A stretch of 64,000 nucleotides of DNA from SABI01 sp964453215 (GTDB lineage: Bacteria > Spirochaetota > Spirochaetia > Sphaerochaetales > Sphaerochaetaceae). The DNA is taken from positions 62,001 through 126,000 of the forward strand of contig CAYVRR010000001.1 in the NCBI GenBank assembly GCA_964453215.1, written 5' to 3'. Made by a program: the position numbers and the translations under genes. The notes under the pieces are model-generated. The model was not told the DNA's origin, made no database searches, and saw nothing but the letters and a program-made list of their open reading frames with translations. Below are positions 17,729-26,192 of the stretch, one piece after another. Each line of letters begins with the position of its first letter. Position 1 is the stretch's first letter.

Positions 17729-17754
17729 AAAATCCTCATGATGTCGAGATAAAA

Positions 17755-17770
17755 AATCAAAAAGAACAAA
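17755..17770 (+). promoter_or_regulatory. Candidate DeoR operator, copy 2
   Basis: AATCAAAAAGAACAAA, identical in reverse orientation to 16931-16946, in the divergent gap between the repressor and the kinase. A TGAC-TTTT-GTCA dyad inside a longer ATCAAT...ATTGAT repeat (17774-17797) lies next to it. Confidence 0.5.
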
Positions 17771-17880
17771 AAAATCAATTTGACTTTTGTCATTGATGAT
17801 TATAAGGTGAGTCTATGGTGTACGTCTAGGGGCTATAGATATAGATGAGTCACTATTCTTTTTATAATATGAGGTGTGAT

Positions 17881-19356
17881 GTGAAAACAATATTGATAGT
17901 CGATACAGGGACTACTAGCATTCGAATAAGTGTTATGAGTACTTCAGGTGCTGTTATTAAGATGTTAAGCGAACACCATCCTCCCGTCTATCATCCTGAT
18001 GGGAGGGTAGAACAAGATGGCCTTTCTTACATTCATTCTTTAGAGCGACTTCTTAAGGACTCTTCGCAGTTTGTCAATCAAAACAATCATTCTATTATTG
18101 GAATAGCCCTCACTAGCTTCCGCTCTGCACTTTTACCTGTTGATACCAATGGCCTTCCCTTGCACAAATTGATTATGTGGCAAGATAAAAGAACAGATAA
18201 TCTATTACCTTCCTATATTCCTCACCTAGATACAATTTATAATAAGACTGGAGCGCTGATTTCTTCCCTCTTTTCTAGTTTGAAAATGCAATGGATACGA
18301 AATAATCTTCCTGATATCTATAAAAAGACGTATAAACTTGTGGGTGTGCAAGATGTGATGATCCATCACCTTACACAAGTATTTGCAACCGATTATTCAC
18401 TTGCAGGAAGAACAAGTTTGCTAAATATTCACACGCTGAGGTGGGATGAAGAACTATTAGATCTTTATCATGTAGAGAGGGATAAATTGGTTGATGTAGT
18501 TCCTCCTGGCAGTATAGTGGGTTCTTTACAAAAGGAGGTAGCTAATCGCTTAGATTTGCCTATTGGTATCCCTATTATAAGTAGTGGAGGAGATCAGCAA
18601 TGTGCGGCCCTAGGAGCAGGATTATTGGATGAAAAAAGGGTTATTGCTAATACGGGAACAGGTTCCTATGTTGTTGGTCTATCAAGTGAACCTATCATAG
18701 ATCCATTAAAAAGGGTGTTTTGTACACCAAGTGCGATATCTGGGCTATATCATTTAGAGGGGACTATGATTTCAACAGGGAGTATCTACAGGTGGTTTAG
18801 AGAGCTTTTGTGTGTAGAAAATGCATCTGCTATAGATTTTGGAACCCTTGATGAGTTAGTGGCCCTCTCCCCTCCAGGTGCTGATGGGGTTTTAGTAATC
18901 CCCCATTTTAAAGGAAGTGGCTCCCCGTATTGGAAAAGTGAAGCAAAAGGGAAAATTGAGAACCTCACCTTAAGTACAACTCGAGGAGATATAGCGAGGG
19001 CAATATTAGAGAGTATTGCATTAGAGATAAAAGAAAACGTCTCTATCTTTGAAGAGCTCACCTCTTTTATACAAGAAATGTGGGTTTCAGGAGGAATGGC
19101 AAAGTCTGCTATATTTAACCAAATTCAAGCAGATATCTTACAAAAGAATGTAATTAGGCCTTTTAATACAGAAACAACAACTCTCGGAGCGTGGGTGAAT
19201 GCTTCTGTAGCATTAGGAGAATATAGTGATCATAACAAGGCATATCATGCTGCAACGCAAGGAAGCATTGTTCATAGCTTTACCCCAAACAAAGACCTGT
19301 ATACTCTATATGAGAAGGTAGAGATGAAGAAGAAAAAGATAGTTGATACGTATTAA
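17881..19356 (+). CDS. FGGY-family carbohydrate kinase
   Basis: ATP-dependent sugar kinase of 491 residues with both FGGY domains: VDTGTTSIR (residues about 7-15), IMWQDKRTD (about 100), SSGGDQQCAALGAG, NTGTGSYVVG, and C-terminal EMWVSGGMAKSAIFNQIQADIL. I chose the GTG at 17881 because a GAGG ribosome site lies 6 bases upstream and the protein then begins MKTILIVDTG as family members do; ATGs at 17845 and 17869 are alternatives. It is divergent from the DeoR gene and faces the ABC-ulaG operon. Because that importer does not phosphorylate, this enzyme is a candidate to make the 6-phosphate that UlaG needs. Sugar specificity is not visible from sequence. Confidence 0.88.
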   Translation: MKTILIVDTGTTSIRISVMSTSGAVIKMLSEHHPPVYHPDGRVEQDGLSYIHSLERLLKDSSQFVNQNNHSIIGIALTSFRSALLPVDTNGLPLHKLIMWQDKRTDNLLPSYIPHLDTIYNKTGALISSLFSSLKMQWIRNNLPDIYKKTYKLVGVQDVMIHHLTQVFATDYSLAGRTSLLNIHTLRWDEELLDLYHVERDKLVDVVPPGSIVGSLQKEVANRLDLPIGIPIISSGGDQQCAALGAGLLDEKRVIANTGTGSYVVGLSSEPIIDPLKRVFCTPSAISGLYHLEGTMISTGSIYRWFRELLCVENASAIDFGTLDELVALSPPGADGVLVIPHFKGSGSPYWKSEAKGKIENLTLSTTRGDIARAILESIALEIKENVSIFEELTSFIQEMWVSGGMAKSAIFNQIQADILQKNVIRPFNTETTTLGAWVNASVALGEYSDHNKAYHAATQGSIVHSFTPNKDLYTLYEKVEMKKKKIVDTY

Positions 19357-19394
19357 AATAAGGTTTCACATACAACATTAATCTAACGACATTA

Positions 19395-19403
19395 TGTTAT
19401 AAT
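19395..19403 (+). promoter_or_regulatory. Extended -10 promoter of the LsrB-like transporter operon
   Basis: TGTTATAAT, an extended -10 with perfect TATAAT at 19398-19403. The leader to the first start codon is about 150 bases and contains a 12-bp palindrome ATAGATATCTAT (19455-19466) followed by another TATAAT (19470-19475). Confidence 0.5.
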
Positions 19404-19559
19404 GTTTTATTTGAATACACATATTTAAAGAATAGGCATGCCTTTATCCAAAAAATAGATATCTATAGATATAATCTCTATGAGAAATTATGATAAGAGT
19501 AATTGTGTTCCCTAGTTAATGGACTCATAATCATAACAATAGACATAGGAGATTGTAAT

Positions 19560-21044
19560 ATGGAAAACCCACTATTAGAAATAGAAAATATTTCTAAATA
19601 CTTTCCTGGAGTTAAAGCGCTACAGAATGTTGGATTTTCAATTGACAAAGGGGAGATTCATGCTCTGATTGGTGAAAATGGTGCTGGTAAATCTACCCTC
19701 ATTAAAATTCTTTCAGGTATTTACCAACCAGAACCTGGTGGGGTGATTAAAATGGGCGACGAAGTATTAGCCCACTTAGACCCTCTTACTTCACTCCACC
19801 ATGGAATAGTTGTTATTTATCAAGACTTCTCCCTTTTCCCCAACTTATCAGTATTAGAGAATATTACTTTAGGGCGCTATGTAAAGCAAAGCAAGAAGTT
19901 AGTGAATTATAAAGAGATGAGGGAACTAGCTGCGGATGCACTTAGTCAACTTGGTGTTGATATTGACCTTGATATTGCTCTTGGTGATTTATCGGTTGCT
20001 CGACAGCAGCTTGTAGCAATCGCTAGAGCATTAGCTAATAAAGCGAAATTACTTATTTTAGATGAACCAACTTCATCACTTTCAAATACTGAAGTACAAA
20101 AACTTTTTGACATCATGTTTAACTTAAAGGCAAAAGGGATTTCCCTCCTTTTCATTAGTCATAAATTAGACGAATTATTCGCTGTATCTGATAGATTTTC
20201 GATTTTAAGAGATGGTAAATTCATTGGAACATATAATGAAAATGAATTAGATGATGATCAACTTATTTCTCTTATGGTTGGGAGGCAGATAAATTATACA
20301 ATCTATCCTAAAAGGCATCTTGATGACCCTTTATTAGAGGTAAGGAGTCTTACAAAGAAAGGGAATTATAAAGATGTTAATTTTACTCTACATAAAGGAG
20401 AAATTTTAGGGATTACCGGACTCGTTGGAGCTGGTAGGACTGAAGTTGTTAAATCTATTTTTGGCTTAAACACAGCCGATGAGGGAACCTTACTCCTAGA
20501 TGGGAAAGATATCATCATAAAAACACCCACAGATGCGATGCAAGCTGGGATAGCTTTTGTTCCAGAAAACCGACTCTCTGAAGGGCTTGTATTAAGAAAA
20601 TCGACAAAAGAAAACTTGGGGCTCACATTACTCGATGTGCTAAGCAATCGAATTGGAATAATTGATCCCACTAAACAAGATGAGATGGTAAAGAAATGGA
20701 TGAAGAAATTAGAAATTCGACCAAATAACCCAGACCTTCTTGCTGCAAAACTCTCTGGTGGTAACCAGCAGAGAGTAGTAATTGCAAAGTGGCTAGCAAC
20801 TGAACCAAAGATCTTAATAGTAGATGAGCCTACAAATGGTATTGATGTTGGAGCAAAAGCAGAGATACATAAACTTCTTAGAACACTTGCTGAATTGGGG
20901 CTAGGTATCATTGTGGTCTCCTCAGAACTTCCCGAAATTCTCGCTATATGTGATCGAGTAGTTGTTATGAGACGAGGACGAGTAACTGCGAATATGTATT
21001 GTGAAGGTCTTAATCAAGAAGACATCATGAGCAAGGCTATATGA
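19560..21044 (+). CDS. Sugar ABC transporter ATPase, RbsA/LsrA type
   Basis: Cytoplasmic tandem ATPase of 494 residues. Two nucleotide-binding domains: first Walker A GENGAGKST (about 40), signature region LSVARQQLV, Walker B LLILDEPTSSL; second with GLVGAGRTE and LSGGNQQRVVIAKWLA, then ILIVDEPTNGIDVG. As in RbsA, the second P-loop is degenerate. I chose the ATG at 19560 (MENPLLEIENISKYFPG) because an AGGAG site precedes it; an upstream in-frame start adds 19 residues that do not fit the family. First gene of a four-gene importer (ATPase, two permeases, binding protein), the same gene order as the lsrACDB and rhaTPQS systems. Confidence 0.92.
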   Translation: MENPLLEIENISKYFPGVKALQNVGFSIDKGEIHALIGENGAGKSTLIKILSGIYQPEPGGVIKMGDEVLAHLDPLTSLHHGIVVIYQDFSLFPNLSVLENITLGRYVKQSKKLVNYKEMRELAADALSQLGVDIDLDIALGDLSVARQQLVAIARALANKAKLLILDEPTSSLSNTEVQKLFDIMFNLKAKGISLLFISHKLDELFAVSDRFSILRDGKFIGTYNENELDDDQLISLMVGRQINYTIYPKRHLDDPLLEVRSLTKKGNYKDVNFTLHKGEILGITGLVGAGRTEVVKSIFGLNTADEGTLLLDGKDIIIKTPTDAMQAGIAFVPENRLSEGLVLRKSTKENLGLTLLDVLSNRIGIIDPTKQDEMVKKWMKKLEIRPNNPDLLAAKLSGGNQQRVVIAKWLATEPKILIVDEPTNGIDVGAKAEIHKLLRTLAELGLGIIVVSSELPEILAICDRVVVMRRGRVTANMYCEGLNQEDIMSKAI

Positions 21045-22069
21045 GGGATATGATGAATAAATTAAAAAAAATGAAAGAATTACCTCTCCTTATTGTTCTT
21101 ATTGCTATTTCTGTTTTTATAGCAATAGTGAATCCTTCTTTTTTATCAGTAGAGAACTTTTTAGATCTCTTAAAAAGTAATCTCGTTCTCGCTATGATGG
21201 CGATGGGGATGTTGTTTATCCTTTTGACGGGTGGTATTGATGTTTCTGTGGCATCAATTATTACTGCAGTGAATGTAATAATAGGGCAAGCTTTAGTACA
21301 TTTTACAGAGAGTATATTTGTTGTTGTCCTCATTGCTTGTGCCGCTGGAATTTTGATGGGTCTTGTCAATGGGTTACTGATATCAATGTTGAAAATACCC
21401 CCCATAGTGGCAACTCTTGGAACAATGAGCATGATATTAGGGATTGTCCTTTATACAACTAATGGAAACTGGATAACAGGAATTCCACAAAACTTTATAG
21501 ATTTTGGACGCATTCTTATACTTCCTTTCATCCTTAGTGATGGAAGGGCAATAGGAATCCCGATCCAGGTAGTTTTTTTAATTCCTATCATAATTTTAAC
21601 GTGGTTTGTTCTTAGACACACTGTGATAGGTCGAGGAATATATGCAATTGGTGGAAACATTGAATCCGCTGAAAGAATGGGATTTAAAACCAAGCGAATT
21701 ATTCTATTTGTCTATTCAATTGAAGGATTCATAATTGGTCTCTCTGCAGTAGCTCATACTTCTATCATGAGACAAGTCGATCCAAATGCATTTCTCGGTT
21801 TTGAAATGCAAGTGATTGCGGCCGTGGTATTAGGTGGAGCGAGTACATTAGGTGGATATGGGTCTGTCTTTGGAACTCTCATCGGGGTATCACTTTTTAG
21901 TGTGATTAACAATGGTATGATTTTAATGAGGATTCCCACTTTCTGGCAAAAGATAGTCGTGGGTCTCATTATCATTTCTTCTATTAGTGTAGATATGATT
22001 CAAAAACAACGAGATGAGAAACTAAAAGTTCGTGTTGATGTTGAAGAAGGAGGAACCTATGCAGTCTAA
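21041..22069 (+). CDS. Sugar ABC transporter permease 1 (RbsC/LsrC type)
   Basis: Inner-membrane permease of 342 residues, with the family motifs LLTGGIDVSVASI (about residue 63), LGTMSMILG and AAVVLGGASTLGGYGSVFGTLIG (about 260-285). Its ATG overlaps the ATPase stop in ATGA; later ATGs at 21050 and 21053 are also possible. Pairs with the next gene, which it overlaps by 11 bases. Two different permeases, not one homodimer, are used, as in the AI-2 and rhamnose importers. Confidence 0.9.
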   Translation: MRDMMNKLKKMKELPLLIVLIAISVFIAIVNPSFLSVENFLDLLKSNLVLAMMAMGMLFILLTGGIDVSVASIITAVNVIIGQALVHFTESIFVVVLIACAAGILMGLVNGLLISMLKIPPIVATLGTMSMILGIVLYTTNGNWITGIPQNFIDFGRILILPFILSDGRAIGIPIQVVFLIPIIILTWFVLRHTVIGRGIYAIGGNIESAERMGFKTKRIILFVYSIEGFIIGLSAVAHTSIMRQVDPNAFLGFEMQVIAAVVLGGASTLGGYGSVFGTLIGVSLFSVINNGMILMRIPTFWQKIVVGLIIISSISVDMIQKQRDEKLKVRVDVEEGGTYAV

Positions 22070-23039
22070 GATCAAAAAACTATTCTCAAGCAAAGAGGGG
22101 ATTCTTCTTATTATATTTATCCTTATCTTTATTATTATGTCTTTACTCTCCCCAAACAAATTCTTAAGCAATTACAATATTCAGTCGCTTGCTTATCAGT
22201 TGCCTGAGTTTGGTATTCTATCTCTTTCGATGATGCTTATTATTATGACTGGTGGAATCAATCTTTCGCTTACATTCACAGCAACTCTTTCAATGATAGT
22301 TGGAGGGCTTGCGATGTCATCCTACTTCACTTCAACAAATATGCCTTTAATATCTGTTGTAATAGGGGTTGGATTAATGCTTGCAGTTTCTGTTTTATTA
22401 GGTGTATTTAATGGGTTTGTTGTCTCCTACATTGGAGTTACTCCCATGCTTGCAACACTTGGTGCTGCAACACTGTTTGAAGGAATTAGTCTAAATATTA
22501 CTAAGGGAGGAGCTATTTCAGGTTTCCCCCTTATGTTCCTAAATATTGGAAACTCAGCGATATTTGGAATTCCAGTCCCTATGATCATTTTTATTATTGT
22601 TCTCTTTTTTATGTGGGTTCTGCTAGAGAAAAGTAAGATGGGAGCAGCGATTGTAATGATAGGATGTAATCCAAAAGTTGCTGAATTCTCAGGGATAAAA
22701 GTGAAAAAGATTCTATTTCAAACTTATATGATATCTGGACTTTTAGCTGGAATAGCAGGTGTTATCATGGCTTCTCGATATAATTCAGCAAAAGAATCGT
22801 ATGGCTCATCTTATTTACTTCAATCTGTTGCAGCATCTGTTTTAGGTGGAACAAGTATTAGTGGGGGAGAAGGGAAGGTTTTAGGGACTCTTCTTGCTGC
22901 AATGATTTTACAAATTATATCAAGTGGACTCAATATATTTGGTTTGAACAGATATTTAACAAATGTATTAATGGGATTCATTCTCATTTTAGTATTAGCA
23001 ATCAATTATGTGGCTGAACAATTAAAAAAGAAAAAATAA
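22059..23039 (+). CDS. Sugar ABC transporter permease 2 (RbsC/LsrD type)
   Basis: Inner-membrane permease of 326 residues. I chose the ATG at 22059 with its AAGGAGG ribosome site inside the end of the previous gene; an earlier in-frame start lacks one. Motifs: MLIIMTGGINLSLTFT, VTPMLATLGAATLFEG and ASVLGGTSISGGEGKVLGTLLAA, the conserved glycine-rich segment near the C-terminus. Second half of the heteromeric channel with permease 1. Confidence 0.9.
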   Translation: MQSKIKKLFSSKEGILLIIFILIFIIMSLLSPNKFLSNYNIQSLAYQLPEFGILSLSMMLIIMTGGINLSLTFTATLSMIVGGLAMSSYFTSTNMPLISVVIGVGLMLAVSVLLGVFNGFVVSYIGVTPMLATLGAATLFEGISLNITKGGAISGFPLMFLNIGNSAIFGIPVPMIIFIIVLFFMWVLLEKSKMGAAIVMIGCNPKVAEFSGIKVKKILFQTYMISGLLAGIAGVIMASRYNSAKESYGSSYLLQSVAASVLGGTSISGGEGKVLGTLLAAMILQIISSGLNIFGLNRYLTNVLMGFILILVLAINYVAEQLKKKK

Positions 23040-23133
23040 TAGTTTTGAGTGTTACTAACACACTCAATTAGATTGGTATTCACCTTAAAACAGAAACATA
23101 TTCTGAATTAAGGAATTTATAAGGAGGGAACTT

Positions 23134-24129
23134 ATGAAGAAAGTTCTAGTTATTCTCATTGTATTGGTCGCTTTGACTGGTTTGATGTTTGCTAGCGGTG
23201 CTAAGGAGGCAGCTGACGATAAAATTACAATTGTCGTGATGCCAAAACTGGTAGGTATTCCATATTTTAATGCTTCAGAAAAGGGTGCCTTGCAAGCTGG
23301 AAAAGATCTTGGTGTAGAAGTTATCTATACAGGTCCTACTACTGCAGATGCAGCTGAACAAGTAAAAATGCTTGAAGACCTTATTAGTAAGGGTGTTGAT
23401 GTTATCGCAGTAGCCCCTAATGATGCAGCAGCATTAACTCCAGTTCTTATGAAAGCAAAGAAAGCTGGTATCGTTGTCTTTGACTGGGATACTCCTGCTG
23501 ATCCATCTGTTGTCGATATTTCAGTCCACCAGATTGATGACCGTGGATTTGGAGAACACATGTGGGATCTCTTAGTAGAAGAGATGGGTCCAAGTGGTGA
23601 GTATGCGATTGTTACTGGTGGGTTGTCTGCTGCTAACTTAAATACATGGATTGATTATGGTCTTGAATATGCCAAAAAGAACTATCCTAATTTAAAACTT
23701 GTTACAGACAGAGTTCCTACTGATGAAAAACAACAGGTTGCATACCAAAAAACATTAGACCTTATCAAAGCTTATCCTAATCTTAAAGGTATTGTAGGAG
23801 TAAGTACTCCAGCTCCTTTAGGTGCAGCACAAGCAGTTCAAGAAAAAGGGAAGAAAGATGCTATAGCTGTTGTTGGTAGTTCTTTACCAACAGATTCAGG
23901 TCCATATCTTGAAGATGGTTCTTTACGAGTTGGAACATTATGGGATCCTGCAAAACTTGGTTATTTAACTGTTGTTTTAGCATATAATTACCTTAATGGC
24001 ACAAAACCATATGATGGCCAAGAAATAGAGAATGTTGGTAAAATTACTGTATGGGAAGATAACCGAACTGTAATTATGGGACCACCAGCTGATTTTACAA
24101 AAGAAAATTATGCTTCATATGGATTCTAA
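23134..24129 (+). CDS. LsrB/RhaS-like periplasmic sugar-binding protein
   Basis: Periplasmic-binding protein of the sugar type, 331 residues, with signal peptide MKKVLVILIVLVALTGLMFA then SGAKEAAD and no lipobox cysteine. It resembles LsrB over the whole length: MPKLVGIPYFNASEKGA, GPTTADAAEQV, FDWDTPADPS, NTWIDYGLEYAKKNYP, LWDPAKLGY and ENVGKITV. By eye the lysine and first aspartate of the LsrB AI-2 pocket are kept, but the Asp-Gln pair and the later Pro/Ala positions are replaced (LSAANLNTW, VGVSTPAPL). The ligand is therefore probably not AI-2 but a pentose or deoxyhexose. Last gene of its operon, followed by a strong hairpin and an AraC regulator. Confidence 0.88.
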   Translation: MKKVLVILIVLVALTGLMFASGAKEAADDKITIVVMPKLVGIPYFNASEKGALQAGKDLGVEVIYTGPTTADAAEQVKMLEDLISKGVDVIAVAPNDAAALTPVLMKAKKAGIVVFDWDTPADPSVVDISVHQIDDRGFGEHMWDLLVEEMGPSGEYAIVTGGLSAANLNTWIDYGLEYAKKNYPNLKLVTDRVPTDEKQQVAYQKTLDLIKAYPNLKGIVGVSTPAPLGAAQAVQEKGKKDAIAVVGSSLPTDSGPYLEDGSLRVGTLWDPAKLGYLTVVLAYNYLNGTKPYDGQEIENVGKITVWEDNRTVIMGPPADFTKENYASYGF

Positions 24130-24145
24130 GAATTTATGATTATTT

Positions 24146-24171
24146 TTGCTGGGTTAGATATAACCCAGCAA
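24146..24171 (+). terminator. Terminator-like hairpin after the binding-protein gene
   Basis: Perfect 11-bp stem (arms 24146-24156 and 24161-24171, loop GATA). The following T-run is poor (TGTTTCAT), so read-through into the AraC gene is possible. Confidence 0.6.
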
Positions 24172-24244
24172 TGTTTCATATGAAAAAATGTAGTATAATT
24201 TAGATACTTTATAATGTGAGTAAGATTATGATTAAAGGAGAGAA

Positions 24245-24265
24245 ATGTACTACATATGGATATGA
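24245..24265 (+). CDS. Possible six-codon leader peptide before the AraC gene
   Basis: ATG-TAC-TAC-ATA-TGG-ATA-TGA encodes MYYIWI. It has the only good ribosome site of the region, AGGAG at 24236-24240, 4 bases upstream. Its TGA overlaps the ATG at 24262, the third codon of the regulator, as ATGA. The regulator's own ATGs (24256, 24262) lie 15 and 21 bases from that ribosome site, so translation may be coupled. It may be chance. Confidence 0.35.
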   Translation: MYYIWI

Positions 24266-25161
24266 AACAGACTGAAAATATTTCATTTTCAACATATTTA
24301 GATATTACAAAAAAAGATAAGTCATTTTTACTCTATGCTACATCAATTAGTCATACGCGAATATCGCCATCTCAAAATACTAGCGAAGAGGGCTTTTCTC
24401 ACAATTCAACAGATTCTACGTGGTTAACGGGTGAAGTTTCATCCCATTTTAAAGTGATGTATGTTACAGAGGGAGAGAGCTTATTTCGCTCTTTTATTGG
24501 TGAAGTAAGAATTGTGCCAGGCACACTGATTTTTATTATTCCAGGTGAGAGATATTCATACCAATATAATTCGTCAATAGGCATTAAGGAATACTCAATC
24601 ACTTTTGATGGTGAAATTCCAACACAGTGGGTGGCTAACAATATTTTACATGCTGATTATATGGTTTATGAGTATGGGCTAAGTAGAACATTAACGAAAA
24701 TATTTGAGGATGCAATTTCGATTGCAGAAAAAAAACCTGATGGATTTCAACAGATGTTAGCATCTATGATTATGGACATCGTTGCTAAGATGTATATTAG
24801 AAGAACCTATTTTTTCAATAACAAAAAAAATACTACATTGCTTGATGCTGCAAAAAGACTTTTTGAAGAGGATATCTATGAGAAATTTGATGTTGAAACA
24901 ATTTGTCAGCAATTGAAGGTAAACTACTATACTCTTAGAAACTATTTCAAAGAGCATACAGGGTATTCTCCATATCAATACTTATTGAATATGAAGATAG
25001 AAAAAGCAAAAGAGCTTCTGAAAAAAGGTGATTTAAGTGTGAAAGAGGTTTCATTTGCTCTTGCCTTCGACAGCCCATATTATTTTTCCAGACTCTTCAA
25101 AGCTAAAACAGGGGTCTCTCCATCTAAATGGGCAAACCCCTATGGGGATGATACTATTTGA
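24256..25161 (+). CDS. AraC-family transcription regulator
   Basis: Activator of 301 residues: N-terminal cupin-like ligand domain (about 60-130, SHFKVMYVTEGESLFRSF, PGERYSYQYN) and C-terminal double helix-turn-helix (about 205-295, NYYTLRNYFKEHTGYSPYQYL, VSFALAFDSPYYFSRLFKAKTGVSPSKW). The second motif is the classic AraC signature. It follows the LsrB-like importer on the same strand and probably controls it. It converges on the hydroxyacid dehydrogenase gene with an 8-base overlap. The start could be 24256 or 24262; see the leader peptide. Confidence 0.9.
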   Translation: MDMKQTENISFSTYLDITKKDKSFLLYATSISHTRISPSQNTSEEGFSHNSTDSTWLTGEVSSHFKVMYVTEGESLFRSFIGEVRIVPGTLIFIIPGERYSYQYNSSIGIKEYSITFDGEIPTQWVANNILHADYMVYEYGLSRTLTKIFEDAISIAEKKPDGFQQMLASMIMDIVAKMYIRRTYFFNNKKNTTLLDAAKRLFEEDIYEKFDVETICQQLKVNYYTLRNYFKEHTGYSPYQYLLNMKIEKAKELLKKGDLSVKEVSFALAFDSPYYFSRLFKAKTGVSPSKWANPYGDDTI

Positions 25162-26173
25162 CTGGCTTACTTGCTAATCTATTCACTATTTCTGGTTGAG
25201 CAGGTTGCATTCTTACTGGGCTAAGATTGTTACTAATTGAAATAAAGTCATCAGTTACCATCTCTCCAATCGCATAGAAAGCTTGTGGAATCCCCCCCGC
25301 TCTGTGAGGTGATAATATTACATTAGGCAGTGATCGAATTGGATGGTCTTTTTCAAATGGTTCACTTGGAAAAACATCTGTTGCAGCTTTAAATCGATTA
25401 GTTGCAAGTTGTCGAGTGAACTCTTCAAAGTCAACAACAGCCGCTCTACTTACAAGAATTACATTGGCATCATCTTGGATGAGGTCAAACTCTCTCTTTC
25501 CTAAAAATCCTTGATTTTCGTTTGTTACCCCTGCAAGGATGAAGATAAATTCACTTGTGTGTAATACTTCATCAAGGGAAACACTTTCACATTGATGTTC
25601 TTCAATAACAGAAGAGGGGAGCCACGGATCATAAACTTTTATGTGACAATTAAAAGGGGAAAGTAGTGGCCGTAAACTTGTTCCTAGTAAGCCAAACCCG
25701 ATTATTCCAACTGTCGCATGAGTTAAAAGTTTTGCTTTTGAATTGCCTTCTAATACATACCGCTCTTTGTTTTGTGTAAAACGAATATGTTCCCATGTGA
25801 TTCCTCGAGAGAGATCAAGAGCCATGGCAAGAGCCATCTCTGCAACAGGGCGGGCATATACTTTTCCACAGTTCAATACTCTAATAGATCTTTTAAAGCA
25901 CTCTTTATAGTCAATATTTTGGTAAAAGTTCCCTTCTACATTGAAAATTACTTTTAAAAGAGGTGCTTTATCGAGTCTCTCTTTAGGCATTGGAGATTGT
26001 CCTATGATAGCCACAGCTTTGGGTAAGTATGAATCAAATTCTTCATCACTCATGTGCTCTTGATCTGATGAGACAACATCTGCTACGTCTGTAAGTCTAT
26101 CCCATGTCTCTTGAGTAAAAATTCTATTCTTTGTTTGAGGATAGGGGTCTAAAATGATAAGAGGTTTCGCCAT
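25154..26173 (-). CDS. D-isomer-specific 2-hydroxyacid dehydrogenase
   Basis: NAD(P)-dependent oxidoreductase of 339 residues. The Rossmann motif GFGLLGTSL lies near residue 159. Catalytic arginine is in LVSRAAVVD, and the catalytic histidine in LSPHRAGGIP. The family interconverts 2-keto acids and D-2-hydroxyacids (for example phosphoglycerate, glyoxylate, hydroxypyruvate). Good AAGGAA ribosome site; 19 bases downstream of the L-xylulose kinase in the same operon. This suggests it handles an aldonic or keto acid derived from the imported sugar, or a side product. The precise substrate cannot be read from sequence. Confidence 0.88.
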   Translation of the reverse strand: MAKPLIILDPYPQTKNRIFTQETWDRLTDVADVVSSDQEHMSDEEFDSYLPKAVAIIGQSPMPKERLDKAPLLKVIFNVEGNFYQNIDYKECFKRSIRVLNCGKVYARPVAEMALAMALDLSRGITWEHIRFTQNKERYVLEGNSKAKLLTHATVGIIGFGLLGTSLRPLLSPFNCHIKVYDPWLPSSVIEEHQCESVSLDEVLHTSEFIFILAGVTNENQGFLGKREFDLIQDDANVILVSRAAVVDFEEFTRQLATNRFKAATDVFPSEPFEKDHPIRSLPNVILSPHRAGGIPQAFYAIGEMVTDDFISISNNLSPVRMQPAQPEIVNRLASKPVK

Positions 26174-26192
26174 TATTTTATTCCTTATATAA

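Noticed and set aside
17881..19356. Naming the FGGY kinase lsrK or xylB
   Set aside because: Family is clear but subfamily blocks do not match either closely enough.
23134..24129. Calling this operon an autoinducer-2 (Lsr) system
   Set aside because: Ligand residues differ from LsrB by eye and lsrK/F/G genes are absent.
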